Below, one piece after another: positions 1 to 12,870 of a stretch of 64,000 bases of DNA. Both the position numbers and the translations under genes were made by a program. The notes under the pieces are model-generated. The model was not told the origin of the DNA. It was given only the letters and a program-made list of their open reading frames with translations, and did not search any database. The stretch lies in contig SSBO01000012.1 of assembly GCA_005281725.1 (NCBI GenBank), forward strand, positions 23,889,035-23,953,034. The letters run 5' to 3'. The stretch's first letter is position 1; each line of letters begins with the position of its first letter. The stretch comes from Wuchereria bancrofti. Lineage: Eukaryota; Nematoda; Chromadorea; Rhabditida; Onchocercidae.

Positions 1-1288
1 TAAAATTTCTATATAATTATGCATTTGGAATCGATTATGATCTTTAGTCAATGCATTAATAATAAGCAAAATGAAATCATTTTTTTTTTTTAAGGAAAAA
101 AGTATTATATTTTAATTTAAGTCTGAGGTATCTTAAAAATCTGAAATATCTTGAAAATTAAAGTAAAAATTTGTTAAGTTAAAATGTTGAAATTAATTCT
201 TTAGTAAATCAATTAGTTTCAAACAATAGTAGACAGAAAATTATGCAAATTATTATTAATTAATAATGGTAAAATAGCAGCACTTATCAGTTATCGTTTA
301 CTATCAATGTTAATTATCATTCATACTTTTATTATTTCTATTATTTTGTAAAATTACATACAATTAATTTATGATTATTTTAGCATCTTATTATCACTTT
401 TTTCTCTTCATTTGCTAATGAACATTCGTTGATAAGTTCAAAGATTGCATTTTTCTAAAAACAGAAATAAATAAGTGTAATTAAAAACTAAATTGTTTAC
501 GAGATACAAATTAAACACTTGTCATTGTATGAAATCAATTAAACCTTTGCAATTAAGCAAATTGTAGTATCATTAATAAAGATAATCCACCAAATTGATA
601 TGCTTCCTTTTTCAGTTCCAAAATTTTCACAATTATTTGCAAGTTTTCAAATAAAATAACTCTGTCATTGTAATTAATCTTTTTAACATTTTTACAAAAG
701 TAAGATTTGTAGTTTTAATTTTTTAGTGAGAAAATCAATAAATTATTGACATAAATAAAATTAAAAATTCTCATTGTAAGCAAATGGAAAATCTCGTTGA
801 GAAACGAACTGTATGTAACAAAATTTTTAATTTAGGCTTAAAAGAATTAACTAAATGATTGAAAAAAAAAATTTTTTTCATTTTAAGGAAAAACTATTTC
901 ATTTTTTTGTTACGAAATAACATTGCAATAAATATGTAATCATTTCAGAAAGGTTTCCGTTTATACACAATTTGATTTAATTTAACTGATTTATTTTGAA
1001 ATCAAAAATTTATGATGTCATGAATAAATGATTATTGTAAAGAAAAAAAAAAATTTTATTTCATTTTATAATAACTGGAAAGAGAAAGTTTTACTCAATA
1101 TTTTAATTATATTTTTTTAAATATAATTTTTTAATATAATTAAATAATCTTTCAATGTAATTACGTATAAATTATTACATTAGTCTATTATATCTTTCTC
1201 AAAATATTTTATGATTTAATTAATTTCACGTAATTAATATCACAAATTTTGCAGATAATGAAATGGAAGCTTTTTAGTAAAAGATAAT
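1..1288. other. AT-rich 5' flank of the cathepsin gene
   Basis: No coding exon is recognisable; the stretch is AT-rich with short homopolymers. At its right end an acceptor-like site (ttttgcag, AG at 1253-1254) lies 34 bases before the main ATG and could be a cis or trans splice acceptor for the first coding exon. A 9-codon upstream ORF (ATG 1258, TAA 1285-1287) ends one base before the main start codon and could lower its translation; this is inferred only from position. Confidence 0.5.
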
Positions 1289-4200
1289 ATGGTAATAAGT
1301 GCTAAAGATATCGAAGAGACAATACCAATAGCACAAGAAACTGAGAAATTTTGCCCAGGTAATAATTATTATTACTTGTTTACAGGTAAGGAATAATTTT
1401 TATCTTTAATATCATAATAATTAATATTAAACAGTAATGAAAGAATGAATAAATGGCAAGAAAACAATTATTATTTCAGCTGAATATTTTAATAAATAAT
1501 TTTTTGCAGAATATTCGACAGATATAGTCGTATCAGTGAAATTTAATGATATTAGCCTTTCTCTTCTTCTGTAGAATATTCGACAGATATAGTCGTATCA
1601 GTGAAATTTAATGATATTAGCCTTTCTCTTCTTCTGTAGAATATTCGACAGATATAGTCGTATCAGTGAAATTTAATGATATTAGCCTTTCTCTTCTTCT
1701 GTAGAATATTCGACAGATATAGTCGTATCAGTGAAATTTAATGATATTAGCCTTTCTCTTCTTCTGTAGAATATTCGACAGATATAGTCGTATCAGTGAA
1801 ATTTAATGATATTAGCCTTTCTCTTCTTCTGTAGAATATTCGACAGATATAATCATACAATGGGAATTAATTCTCTTTTTTTCTTTTTACAAAATTTAAG
1901 AGATGTGTAAAATGAAATTTCGTAATACTATCATTTCATTTTTTTAGCAGGAAATTCAAACAATGTAGTCGTATCGTTGGAACTTAGTGATATTAGTCCA
2001 CGTACTGTGAGACTTACAAAAAAATGTAAAATAATTGAATGTTGTAAGGCAGAAAAACGTAAAGCAGCAATTCCTGTATATATTATAACGGGTATCGGTA
2101 TATTATTACTTGCTTCTATTGTTGGTAAGTTATTAAATTCAAATTTAAACATTATTTTGTTTAAAAAAATAAAAAAAAAATAAAATAAAAGATAAAAAGG
2201 AAGTAAAATGGAAAATATTTTAATTATACATACAAAAAAGTTTGTTAGCATTAAGTCTATCTTATCATTAATAAAATATATGAAATATTAATTCGGTACT
2301 CATTTACTAATTAATTACTTCTTCACTTTGTATTATGCATAATAATCGAAACGACTAACGCAAGAAATCGGCCGAGTTTTCGAAATGAAAAAGAATGGAT
2401 TGGTCATAGTGAAGAAGATAAACGATATCATTTATCAATTGTTGCTTATGTTAATGAATTAAATACTACTTGGAAGGTTAATAATAAAATAATCATTATT
2501 ATTATCATTATTTATCATTAATCATTATCATTATCGTCATTAACTATTGCTATGTCATCATCATTTATGCTTTTATATTTTTAACAAATAAGAAATGGCA
2601 TACATTTGACATATATAATAATTTCATTTTCTTTATTTCAGTTAAAAATAAAAATTATTATTTGCTATTTTTTAGTTAGCAAAAAAAAAAATTCATCTAA
2701 AGTAATTAATTTATTTTAGGCCATTTATAATCGTTTTGCATCGCGAGGAGTAAGTGTACAAGAAATATCTGTATTAGCTTCAAAAAATAAAATAAGTCAA
2801 GAATATCTTCTTGGTGATACAATTGAGCATATAAAGGTATTACTTTTTATAAAGTAATACCTTAAATGTTACCTTAACTTAGTAATTCTACTAATAATAA
2901 TAATCAATAATACTTGAAATATTTCTTAGCAATTCTATTATTTGCAAAATGATTACAATGATAAAAATTATATTCTAATCGTTTTCAGTTATTAAAGAGT
3001 AAAAAGTTACATTTACCGGAACAGTTTGACGCACGTTTGCAATGGCCTCTTTGCTGGTCCGTTCATCAGGTAGCTAATCAAGGTGGATGTGGATCATGTT
3101 GGGTTAGTCTTATCATATCAAATCATTGTTTATTAATTAATTAGCCTATTACAATTATAGTTTTGTTAATCAATCAATCAATTAAAGTGTAAAATTTTAA
3201 CACTCAAATATGAAATGTTAAAATTTCATTCAATTGCTAACTATTTAAATGTTTCATTCTTTTTTTTTTCTTTTTTCAGGCCATATCAGCAGCATCCGTA
3301 ATGTCTGATCGTTTATGTATAGCAACAAATTATAGCAATCAAAAACAAATCTCTGCAGAAGATCTTATATCATGTTGCGCAGAGTGTGGCGGGGTTGTCC
3401 ATCATTATTTGTTTAGCTTATTTTGATCCTAAACATTTGTTATGCTGATAAAAAGATTTCACATAAAAATTATCATTTTGATTATTATTATTATCAATAT
3501 ATTATTCGATTAATATGACTATAAATAATACTCACTCATATATTATTTCATTTTAAAAATTTTTAAATTTATGCTATTTATAAATTGAAAAAAAAAAAAA
3601 TTTTCTTGTTTTTCTTATTAGATAAATATGTTATATTTTTTAAAAGATGCCAAGGATCAAATTGGGCATTATCAGCATTCATCTATTGGCGAAATCATGG
3701 CATTGTAACAGGTCGGTTATTTATTAAATGACATTTAAGCTTTATCATTATTTCATTTAATTAAAGTATAACAGATTAAAAAGTATGATTCAAATTATAG
3801 GTGGTGATTATGGTAGCTTTGAAGGTTGTAAACCATATGCTACTGCACCAAATTGTGGTAGTCCATGCTCCTTTGAATACTATCGGAAGAAAGCAGCACC
3901 AATTTGTCAAAAAACTTGTCAACCACTTTATGGTCTTAGCTATGAAGAGGATCTTATAAGCAGTATATCACTTTTTTCATTATTATTATTATTATTGTTA
4001 TTATCATTATTGTTATTGTCGTTATGATTATCATTGCTATTATTATTATTATTACTACTATAGTTACTGCTATTATAATTATTATTAATGTTATTATCAT
4101 TATAATCACTGTTATACCATTATAATCACTCATTACCGCAATTTAAACTTCAATTTATCAAACTTAACAAAATGTTACAATTTCAAAAGACATTAATAGT

Positions 4201-5968
4201 GACAAATATTTATGAACTTCCTTTTTCGTATTTTCCTCAATTCATCTTGTTGGATTGGATTATTGAATATTGGTTATATGATTGCTACTATTGTTAATAT
4301 TTTTGAAATTAGAATGAAAACTAAAATTCCATATTAGTTGTTAGTTAGTTAATTTTTTGCATAAAATTAGGTCAAAAGGCTTATTGGATTCGAGCAGAAA
4401 AAGGTAGCAATGAAATTATGCCATATGTGCAAGAAATTGTTCAAGAAACAATTGGGAACGGTGTGTTTTTGTTACTTTACAATTTATTATTATTAGTAGG
4501 AAAAAAAAAAGAAATATTAACAATAAAATAATTGCAAACAAAAAAGTAAAATAAAAAATAAACAATAATAATCAGAAAAAAAAAATACATTAAATAAAAC
4601 TAATGCATAGTTTTATTTATGAATTATTTGATATTTCTTGATATAACTTCGTTTTGTAAATATTTTATTATAATGATAAGATAATATTAGTGATTGATTG
4701 AAGAATTAATTGAAATATTTTCAAATGATTATATCTTATAAAAGCGTTTATCGTTTTTTATAAGAATTCAATATCATAAAGAAATATATTATATTGATTG
4801 ATTGATCGATTGGTTGATTGATTGATTGATTGATTGGGTTATTTTAGAAAGGAAAGATTATGAAAGTATTTGTATATCGCCAGCAAGCAAATTAATTGTT
4901 TAAAGTAGTGAAATAATTTTTAGTTTACAATCTTAAATATGTTTTTTTTTTTTATTGCAAATTACGTTGTGTTTCTTATTTTTAATTTATTAATCAATTA
5001 AATAATTAACCGAAATGATCGTCATTAGTTGATTTTGGAAATTATTTATATTTAAATTTGTTAATAAGAAAAGAAACATTGGCAATATGGTTTGATTTAA
5101 ATACATAATCAATGTGGTTTACAAAATTTTTCTATTAATAAATTAATTCTATTTTTTTTTTCAAATTAATTTAATTTTATCTTTTCAGATGATCCAATAG
5201 AATTAATTAAACGTGAAATTTATTTATATGGACCAATACTTGCATGTTTTACAGCACGAGAAGATTTCCAGCATTATGATTCAGGTAATACTATAAAAGT
5301 AACAATTAGGCATAAAATATTTTTCGTATTTGGTTTAATAATTAATTATTAAATATGGAATGATTAATGGTAACAACTCTGTTATATTTTATTTTTCTTT
5401 AAGAATTCAAACTTTTAAATTGTCTTAAAAATTCATTTCTTTCAAAAAAAAAAAAAAAAAAGAAAAACACAGTGTATTGATTGAAATATATTTCAGGAAT
5501 TTATCAAACAATTAATTCAACAATTTCAAAAGAACTTTATGGACATTGCGCTAAATTATTAGGTTGGGGAGAAGAGGGTACTTTTAAATATTGGCTTTAT
5601 ATGAATACATGGGGACGAAATTGGGGTGATTATGGTATGTTTAATTTATGCAAATTTTTTTTTTTTAACTTTTAAAAAAATTTTTTCATCACATTTAATA
5701 GTTTTATTATAATCATTTACAATAGCAGTGCAAATATTAATAATTTATGTTAGAAATATTTTATGTGATCTGACTTTTTACAATAGATAAGCATAAAAAT
5801 TGTTAGTCTCTTTTAAAATTTACATTTCTTTTTTTTCGTTTTTTTTTTTTTAAAGATGAAAAAATTTGGAGCTAAATAATTCTCAGCTTTAATTGCTTTT
5901 TTTTTTCAGGTTTTTTTCGTGTAAGTCAATCGGAATTACCTGAAGAAGCAATTGCTGGTTTACCATAA
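1289..5968 (+). CDS. membrane-anchored cathepsin B-like cysteine peptidase (C1A), 12 exons
   Basis: A papain-family (peptidase C1A) protein of about 453 aa, most like cathepsin B. Exons: 1289-1358, 1951-2158, 2365-2476, 2720-2836, 2989-3102, 3280-3410, 3647-3711, 3801-3962, 4371-4460, 5189-5284, 5497-5634, 5910-5968. All phases join, but exon 2 has a better-looking GTAAGT donor at 2125 that would break the frame, so the gtttaa donor at 2159 is a guess. The exon 6 donor at 3411 is also weak. The N-terminus has no cleavable signal. A basic stretch is followed by a hydrophobic segment (about residues 64-82, IPVYIITGIGILLLASIV), which suggests a type II signal anchor. The catalytic triad is present: Cys206 in QGGCGSCW, His405 in GHCAKLLGWG, Asn425 in NTWGRNWGD. 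The occluding-loop region (CKPYATAPNC) lacks the His-His pair that gives cathepsin B its carboxydipeptidase activity, so endopeptidase activity is expected. It converges with the NHE gene. Confidence 0.88.
1510..1855 (+). repeat. 65-bp tandem repeat (5 copies plus a decayed sixth) carrying exon-2-like splice acceptors
   Basis: Units start at 1510, 1575, 1640, 1705, 1770 and 1835, each exactly 65 bp apart; the first five are identical and the sixth diverges after about 20 bases. Each unit ends in a polypyrimidine tract plus acceptor (tctcttcttctgtag) followed by exon-like sequence. In the phase left by exon 1 it reads EYSTDIVVSVKFNDIS, matching the true exon 2 start (GNSNNVVVSLELSDIS). A TAG then closes the frame at the next unit. 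The repeat lies in intron 1 and looks like amplified copies of the exon 2 acceptor. Confidence 0.85.
3965..4140. repeat. imperfect ATT/TTG trinucleotide repeat
   Basis: A run of degenerate att/tta/ttg triplets starts directly after the exon 8 donor of the cathepsin gene. It extends the reading frame with meaningless Leu/Ser codons, so it is intronic microsatellite. Confidence 0.7.
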
Positions 5969-6733
5969 ATTTGAATAGAAAGAATAAAATATCAGACATT
6001 AATGTAAATTTTGATAACAAAATTGTTCATAGCAAATAACAGATGAAAATTATTCAATCGAATTTAAAAAAAAAAAAAAGGAATTCCAATTTTAGAAAGA
6101 TTTAAAAATGGTTATAAATCTAAGAAATGATTCAATTTTAATTGATCAATTTGGATCAGTCAACTGCTATCATTTATGATCAAAAAAGCAAAATGAAAAG
6201 AAAAAGGTGGTTGTTTCTTTCAACAATTATTTTGATTAAACAAATTTTTACAGTAAACAATTTGAATTTTTTTTTTCTCATTTATTTTAACTTGATTTCA
6301 TTCATTATGTTGTGACATTTTTCTTCACCAATTATCAAAGATGGAGTTATTACTGGTTTCGATGAAAATAAAAATGTGAAGCTTAAAATTACATTGGAAT
6401 TATCATATCATCAAATAGGTTTTTAATTATTCTAGCAAATGTTGTTTAATTTCTTCTTAGATATTACATGTAATATGAATTGTGCATAAATATAATTGTA
6501 ACTTTTTTTAAAGTACAAATTCAATAAATTTCAGATTTTCAAATTTAAATACATAAAGTACTGAACAAATTATATTTACACTGCAAACTATCGTTAATAA
6601 ATTTCAATTTAACAAATTTCAATACATACAATATTCAAATGAAATATATTTATACCACAACTAATCATTATCACTTATCAACTTGTCCAAAATTATAGAA
6701 TGATAGCTGTTATCAGTTTTATGCCTCTTCAAC
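5969..6733. other. convergent intergenic region between the cathepsin and NHE genes
   Basis: This holds the 3' untranslated ends of two convergent genes. An AATAAA at 5983-5988 lies 15 bases after the cathepsin stop codon and is a plausible poly(A) signal. A short exon-like block at about 6325-6418 is treated under findings. Otherwise nothing is recognised. Confidence 0.5.
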
Positions 6734-9700
6734 TTATTGTTTACCATAAAAAGCCAAAAGTTCATCAGCACGTGTCCTCTGATTACGAACCATACAAGGC
6801 AAAATATAATCATTATTAAAATGCGATAATTTTTGCCGAAACTAAAAGCGAAACTTTTATAAAGTTATTAAAAGAAATTGTTAAAATTTGAAAAAAAAAA
6901 AATATGACCAATTAAAAGTTAAAATAAATCTTTTTACAGGTTAATTTGTATTTTAAATAATGCAGCATTAAAAAAAATCAACAAAATAATTTGTTTATTA
7001 CTAATTTTCAAGACTTAATTAAAATTATTCAAAAATTAAACTTTAAATTTGTATTTACCCGTTGTGTTCCTTGAATACCAGCTACAGCTTCTATACCTTC
7101 CATAATATCATCACGAACCTTAAATTTTTTTTTTGGCTATTATTACAAGAACTTTCAAATATTTCAAATATTACAAGAACTTTCAAAAAATAAAAAAAAA
7201 GAAAAAAATTATCATGTTTTGCTAAGTAATGTAAACAAAAGAAATTTCAGCGTGAAATATTTTCTTCTTTCATTTTAACATTTAACAGTTGAATTATTTA
7301 GAAAATATTCCACACATAATGATTATATTATTTACTAAAATTATATTTATTATATTAAAATAAAAAATTTCATAAATTAAAATTAATAATAGGAAGAAAA
7401 AAAAAATGTAACAAACGTCGCTGATAATTTGTTCCACTAATGTTTCTTGTTTATCTGGCTCAATTTCAACATCAAGTAATTTCACTAATGGCTTAATTGT
7501 TGCACCCTAAAAGTAAAAAGTATTACTTTCATTATGCATTCTTTCCATTCTGGCAAATATTCTAATATTTTTATCAATAATTAATTTTTTTTTTCAATTA
7601 AAAATGCGAAATAATATTTCAAAATTTTCAATTATTATAATTTGAATATGTTTGATGCAAAAAAAAAAAAAATTCGATCACACAATTAAACAAAATAAAT
7701 CATAAAATAGTATTATTAATTATTTCATTATAATTCAATATCTCAGTTACAGATGTTATCAAAAGCTATAGCCAGTTTTAAACTTAGACATGAAATTATT
7801 GTGAAATAATTAAATTTATTTAATTAAGTTATTTAATGCATATATATATTTATTTACTTCATATTTTACCTGTAAGAAAACAGTAGTTAAAATAACAATA
7901 ATTGTAGTTGATGCAAACATTTCCTTGGCCAATACTGAATCTTTGTCTAATGTCATCACTAGGCCATAACAAATAGCACCACGTAAACCACCGTAAGCCA
8001 TAATAAATTGATCGACCAGATTTATTTTTTGACGTCGTCCTCTATTTGCCAAACATGTCAGAAAATAAGTTCCTATAATTAATTCCATTTATTTTTAATT
8101 AAAAAATAAAAATAATTCATTTTGTAATTTTATTTTTTTTTTTTCAAAAATAATTCTGTATGTTTATTTGTTAAATTAGCATACCAGTAAATCTGCAAAT
8201 TAAGCATGCAAGTAATGTTGTCCCAATAAAAACTGAATTCCAGTCGTGTTTCTTTGACACTGTTGACAATCCCAAGAAAACAAATATTATCGCTTCACAG
8301 CTAAATTCATACTAATATTAGAAAGTTAGTTAAACTAAAAAAGAAAAAAAAAATTAGAAAGTTACTCATTACTTTTTCTAAAATTACTATTTTTTTTTTC
8401 AGAAATTTACTTATTTAGAAGGTTACTTATTATTTTTGTATGATATATTATACTAATATACCAATACGTATATACTAATATTAGAAATTAGAAAGTTAAT
8501 TATTATTTTTCTGAGATTTTTGTTTGTCACATAAAATAGCTTTAATAAACTTTACACTGATTATGAATAGTAATTTTAATAAAGTTTAAATGAAATCATA
8601 TTGTATGAATAATATTTTAATTATTTCTTTTTTTTAATCTCAGTAGCACTATTTAAAAAAAAAAAAAAAAAATTAAATACCTTGTTGAAAGAGTTTTTAA
8701 GAAATAACTTGTGGTGACCAATGATTGATTTGATAGGTTGCCAGCAAGGTATTGTTTCATCATTAAACCACAAAGAACGATACTAAAGAAAGAAAAAAAA
8801 AATAATGCAAACAGAAATTGTCAAATAATTTTTTTTTTTTTAATGTAAGATTTAAATTTTCAAATTTTTTTACTGATTATTTTCATTTACACAATATATA
8901 AAAAACTGCATCAAAATGACATATCTATATGTCTTTTCATTTGATAAGAAATTTTACAAATTTTTGTTTTCTAATAATTAATTCTAATAAAATAAAAGGA
9001 TAAAAAAAGATAGTGATATGATAATGATTGGAAAATAACGAAAATAAAAAATTGCTAACAAAATAAAACCGTTCATTTAGCATGAAAAAAAAAAAATTTA
9101 TATTATCTTTGATAGAATTAAAATGTCGCATATTTCCTTAAATAATATCAAGCAAATAGTGATAAAGAAATATTTTTTAAAAGAAGCATTCATCATATAA
9201 ATTTTCTATCAGTATAATTGATAAAATCTTTTTAATTCTTCAGTTCGATTTTAAGTTTATAAAAAAAAAAAGGAAAATGGATGCAAGACTTACGCAAGAA
9301 TGCCAGAAAAATGGACACTTTCTGCTATCAAATATGAAAGATAAGGTATAAGTAAACAAATTAATGGCTGTAGTACTTGTTCTTTATTTGAATATCTAAA
9401 TTTTAAGAAATAAATTTTAAAACGATCAGTAAAAAAAATGAGCAAATCATTTGTAAATTAAGATATTCATTGCGTTTAAAATTATTAAATTGATATGGTT
9501 AGAATAAAATATTCATTAAACTCTATTATTTTTATTTAATGAAGTAAAATAATTAAATAATAGTTTAGATTATTTGATTTTATCATAACAGCCACACTTA
9601 CATATTTCATCTAAAAAGTCTGTGTCACAATTTATCACTTCAAAAGAAAAAGAAAGGAAAATGAAAAACAGAGCAGCAAACAAACAAATAATCAATAAAA

Positions 9701-11812
9701 GCAGTAAATTCTACAATAAGCAAATAATGTGACATCTTTTTTCGTTTTGTTTAATTTTACTGAATTGTAAATTTTAATACGAATTATTCAATTAGTATAA
9801 TTAGAAGAAAATTTAAAATAAGAATTAAATATTTGAGTTATTTTTGTTTTTTTTTTTTGGTTTTTTTTAAATGAATGATTACTTAGTAGCTAAACCAGTA
9901 AGTGCAGCACCAACAATTCCAATAAGTATTCCACCAAAGCTGACAAGAAAGAATGATATAAGAGCTTTGATGAAATCTTCCATTTCCAAATTTTCTGGTC
10001 CAATTTTAACCATTGCAGCTAATGCATGGTACACAACCTTTATAATTAGCATAATTTCATGTTTAAGAATAAAGCAAATGAAAAGATTGAAATGATTAGA
10101 AAAGCATATGCTCATTTTTCAGATAATTTTTTTTTTTTTTCAAAGCATTAAAGAGCTAACTAACTAAACTTTAAATTATTTTTTGAGCATTTGAAAGAAA
10201 GATTTATATCAATGTGAATTTTTATAAAAGAAAAAAACAATGAGTTAATTAGGTTCTTTTCACTGTTTTTTTTTTGAAACTTCGACCTATAATTTAATAC
10301 TTAAATTAAATGATCGATTATTAAAATTATTTTATATGAAACATTTTTGTAATGTTTATAAAACACAGTAAGCTTACAATTGTTACAGCATCATTCAGCA
10401 ATGATTCGCCAAAAACACAAATATACAGTAATCGGTTAACTTTAATTTCTTCGAAAACACTTAGTACTGCGACCGGATCTACGGCCGAAATAAAAGTTGA
10501 AAAGAGGAATAAATCAAGCCATGGTAATGTGACAGAAAAAAATGGTGATGCCATGAAAAGAAAAAATCCTAAAACTAACATTCATTTACTAATTTAATTT
10601 ACTTTTTACTTAAATAATATATTAAAAATTTGATAAAATCTAATTAAAATGATTTCAAGAAAAAAAAAAGAGAATACGTAAATAAACATTTCATTTACTC
10701 CCATTAATATTATTTTAATTGAAATAAAATTAACAAAAATAAAAATTTGTTTTTCTTTTTCAATAATTTCAATTGTGATTATTTTTCAAAATTTATAAAT
10801 TTGTTGATTTCCTGAAAAAAAAAAGAAAAAAACTTATTCCTTTGATTAATTACTCAAATTAAGTGAATGGATTTTTGCAAGAGAAAAAATAAACATATGT
10901 AATAAGATAATCAAAAATTATGATATTTAATTTAATTTATAATTGGAATAGTTTATACTGTTAAATTACAATTGGAATAGTTTATACTGCTATAAAAAGA
11001 AACAAAAATATCAAACAAATTTAAATTGAATATTTGATTAATACATTGTGATTGCACAGCGATGATTTAAAAAAAAGAAGAAAAAAGAAAATGAAAATTA
11101 ATGAAATTTTAATAAAATTGAAAAAAAAAAAAAACGATACCGATAGAAAAAATATTCCAAATTGTCCCAACCACAGCATATAATATAATTGTGCCAAAAT
11201 TTTCAAAAAAAGCCTGATTAGGTAATGCATAACCAGCATCCAAAGCTATCGGTGGTAACAGATAAAGGAAAAAAAAATCTGTAAATTTGCTCTTTTTTTT
11301 TCTTTTTTTCAAATCATTATCAATTATTTTATTAAATATTATCAATTAAATAAACTTATTTTTTATTAAATTGCTAAATAATTTCATATCTATTTAAGTG
11401 ATATTTTTAATTTCAGCTAAAAATGTTTACCTGGATGTAAATAAATTTCATGTGGCCAAAAACGATCCATTACACTACCAGCAGCAAAACCAACAAGAAT
11501 TAGAAGTGCAGAATCAGGTACAATAGTAAGTCGTTTACTCGAATGAGATACTAATGGAAAAAAAAAAACAAGGAGTGAAAAAAATGAAATTAAAAAATTA
11601 AGAAAAAAAAAATTTTTAATTTTCAAATTTTAGCATTATTTTAACATAAAAAAATTATTGCATTAACATTTTTGTTGTTATTAAGAAAAATTTAAAAAAA
11701 AAAAAAAAAAAAACGAACATATTTTAATTAAAATAATTGATAGAAGCCATACGCATATGGAAAGTGGTGTATTCAAATCATGCCATTGAAATTCCATGTT
11801 AAGCCACACCAT
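6734..11812 (-). CDS. Na+/H+ exchanger (NHE/SLC9 family), 12 exons, complete, with almost no C-terminal tail
   Basis: An integral membrane cation/proton antiporter of about 492 aa. Exons in transcript order: 11812-11719, 11550-11431, 11278-11141, 10568-10378, 10037-9883, 9395-9294, 8782-8681, 8300-8185, 8072-7870, 7506-7417, 7118-7059, 6841-6734; every phase joins and the frame stays open. Family hallmarks appear in order: [12 protein letters not shown] at the N-terminus, the amiloride-region motif [16 protein letters not shown], the [11 protein letters not shown] helix, [16 protein letters not shown], and the ion-binding Asn-Asp in [12 protein letters not shown] (about residues 176-177). Later come [22 protein letters not shown] and [14 protein letters not shown]. 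Only about 85 residues follow the last membrane segment, ending in a Lys/Arg-rich stretch. Animal NHEs usually carry a cytoplasmic tail of 200-400 residues, so tail-based control should be absent or come from unseen alternative 3' exons. The start is the first ATG in the exon with the conserved N-terminus; an upstream signal-peptide exon cannot be excluded. Confidence 0.93.
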
Positions 11813-12689
11813 CCTTTTACTAATTTTTAATTTCCATTTAATATTTTTAGTAGATTTCTACATATTTTGATTCAACGATCAATCAGCTTATCATTAATTG
11901 CTATTTGTAATCAGTAATGAGCATTATGCGATATTAATTAGCTGAAAAGATAAATGAATAAATTTTATTAGTTTGAAAAACAGTGAGTTTCTTTTTGCTT
12001 CTTTAATATATCGAAAATAAACTGCAATAATGTATAAATGATAAACAAACAAAAAAAAAAAAGATTGAATTATAAATTTTGTGATAAATTTCAGCAAAAT
12101 TTTGAAAAAAAAAAAGATAAAAATTCAATTAACATTATCATATTCTGATAATAGCGTTACTCCTTACCGTTATTAGATGAATATTTTACAATTTATTAAT
12201 TTTGATAATAATATTGTTATTATTTTTGAAAATTTCATCTTTTAATAATTATAGCAACATTATGATTTTATTTAGTGCAATTTTTTGAATTATTTATTTA
12301 AATAGCAATAATAAACAATAATGATAATAGTAACAACAATAAAGAATAATAGTGGTTCGTAATAATAATAACAATAATTAATAATAGTAATAATAATAAT
12401 AATGTTATAAAACAACTCAAAAAAAAAGTGCCATCATGCTCCAAAGTTACATGTTTATTATCTGAAAAAGTGACATTGTTATTGCTGCTAGTTATACAAA
12501 ATGTTATTTACATTAAGTAAATGTCATCTTTGCTACCACAAATAGTCAAAACTGGTTCATTCCTTTTTTGTTTTTATCTTTTAATGTTTTTGAAAATTTT
12601 GTTGTCGTAATAAAAATCTTTAGTTCTTCAAAAATTAATGCTTATCATAAGCATTCATTGCAATGTGAAAATGTCAATACATACAATTA

Positions 12690-12870
12690 CATATTTATGT
12701 ATACTTAATTATTATTCATTACATATACTTAATTATTATATATATACTTAATATATATACTTAATTATTATATATCTACTTATATACCTAATATATACAC
12801 TTAATTATTATATACGTACTTAATATATGTACTTAATATGTATACGTATATATATGCTTAATTATTATTC
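12690..12870. repeat. degenerate AT-rich minisatellite
   Basis: Imperfect repetition of tatatacttaattatta-like units with varying spacing. There is no coding potential. Confidence 0.6.

Noticed and set aside
10352..10597. 81-codon plus-strand ORF
   Set aside because: It is the antisense of the conserved NHE exon containing ISAVDPVAV and FGESLLND.
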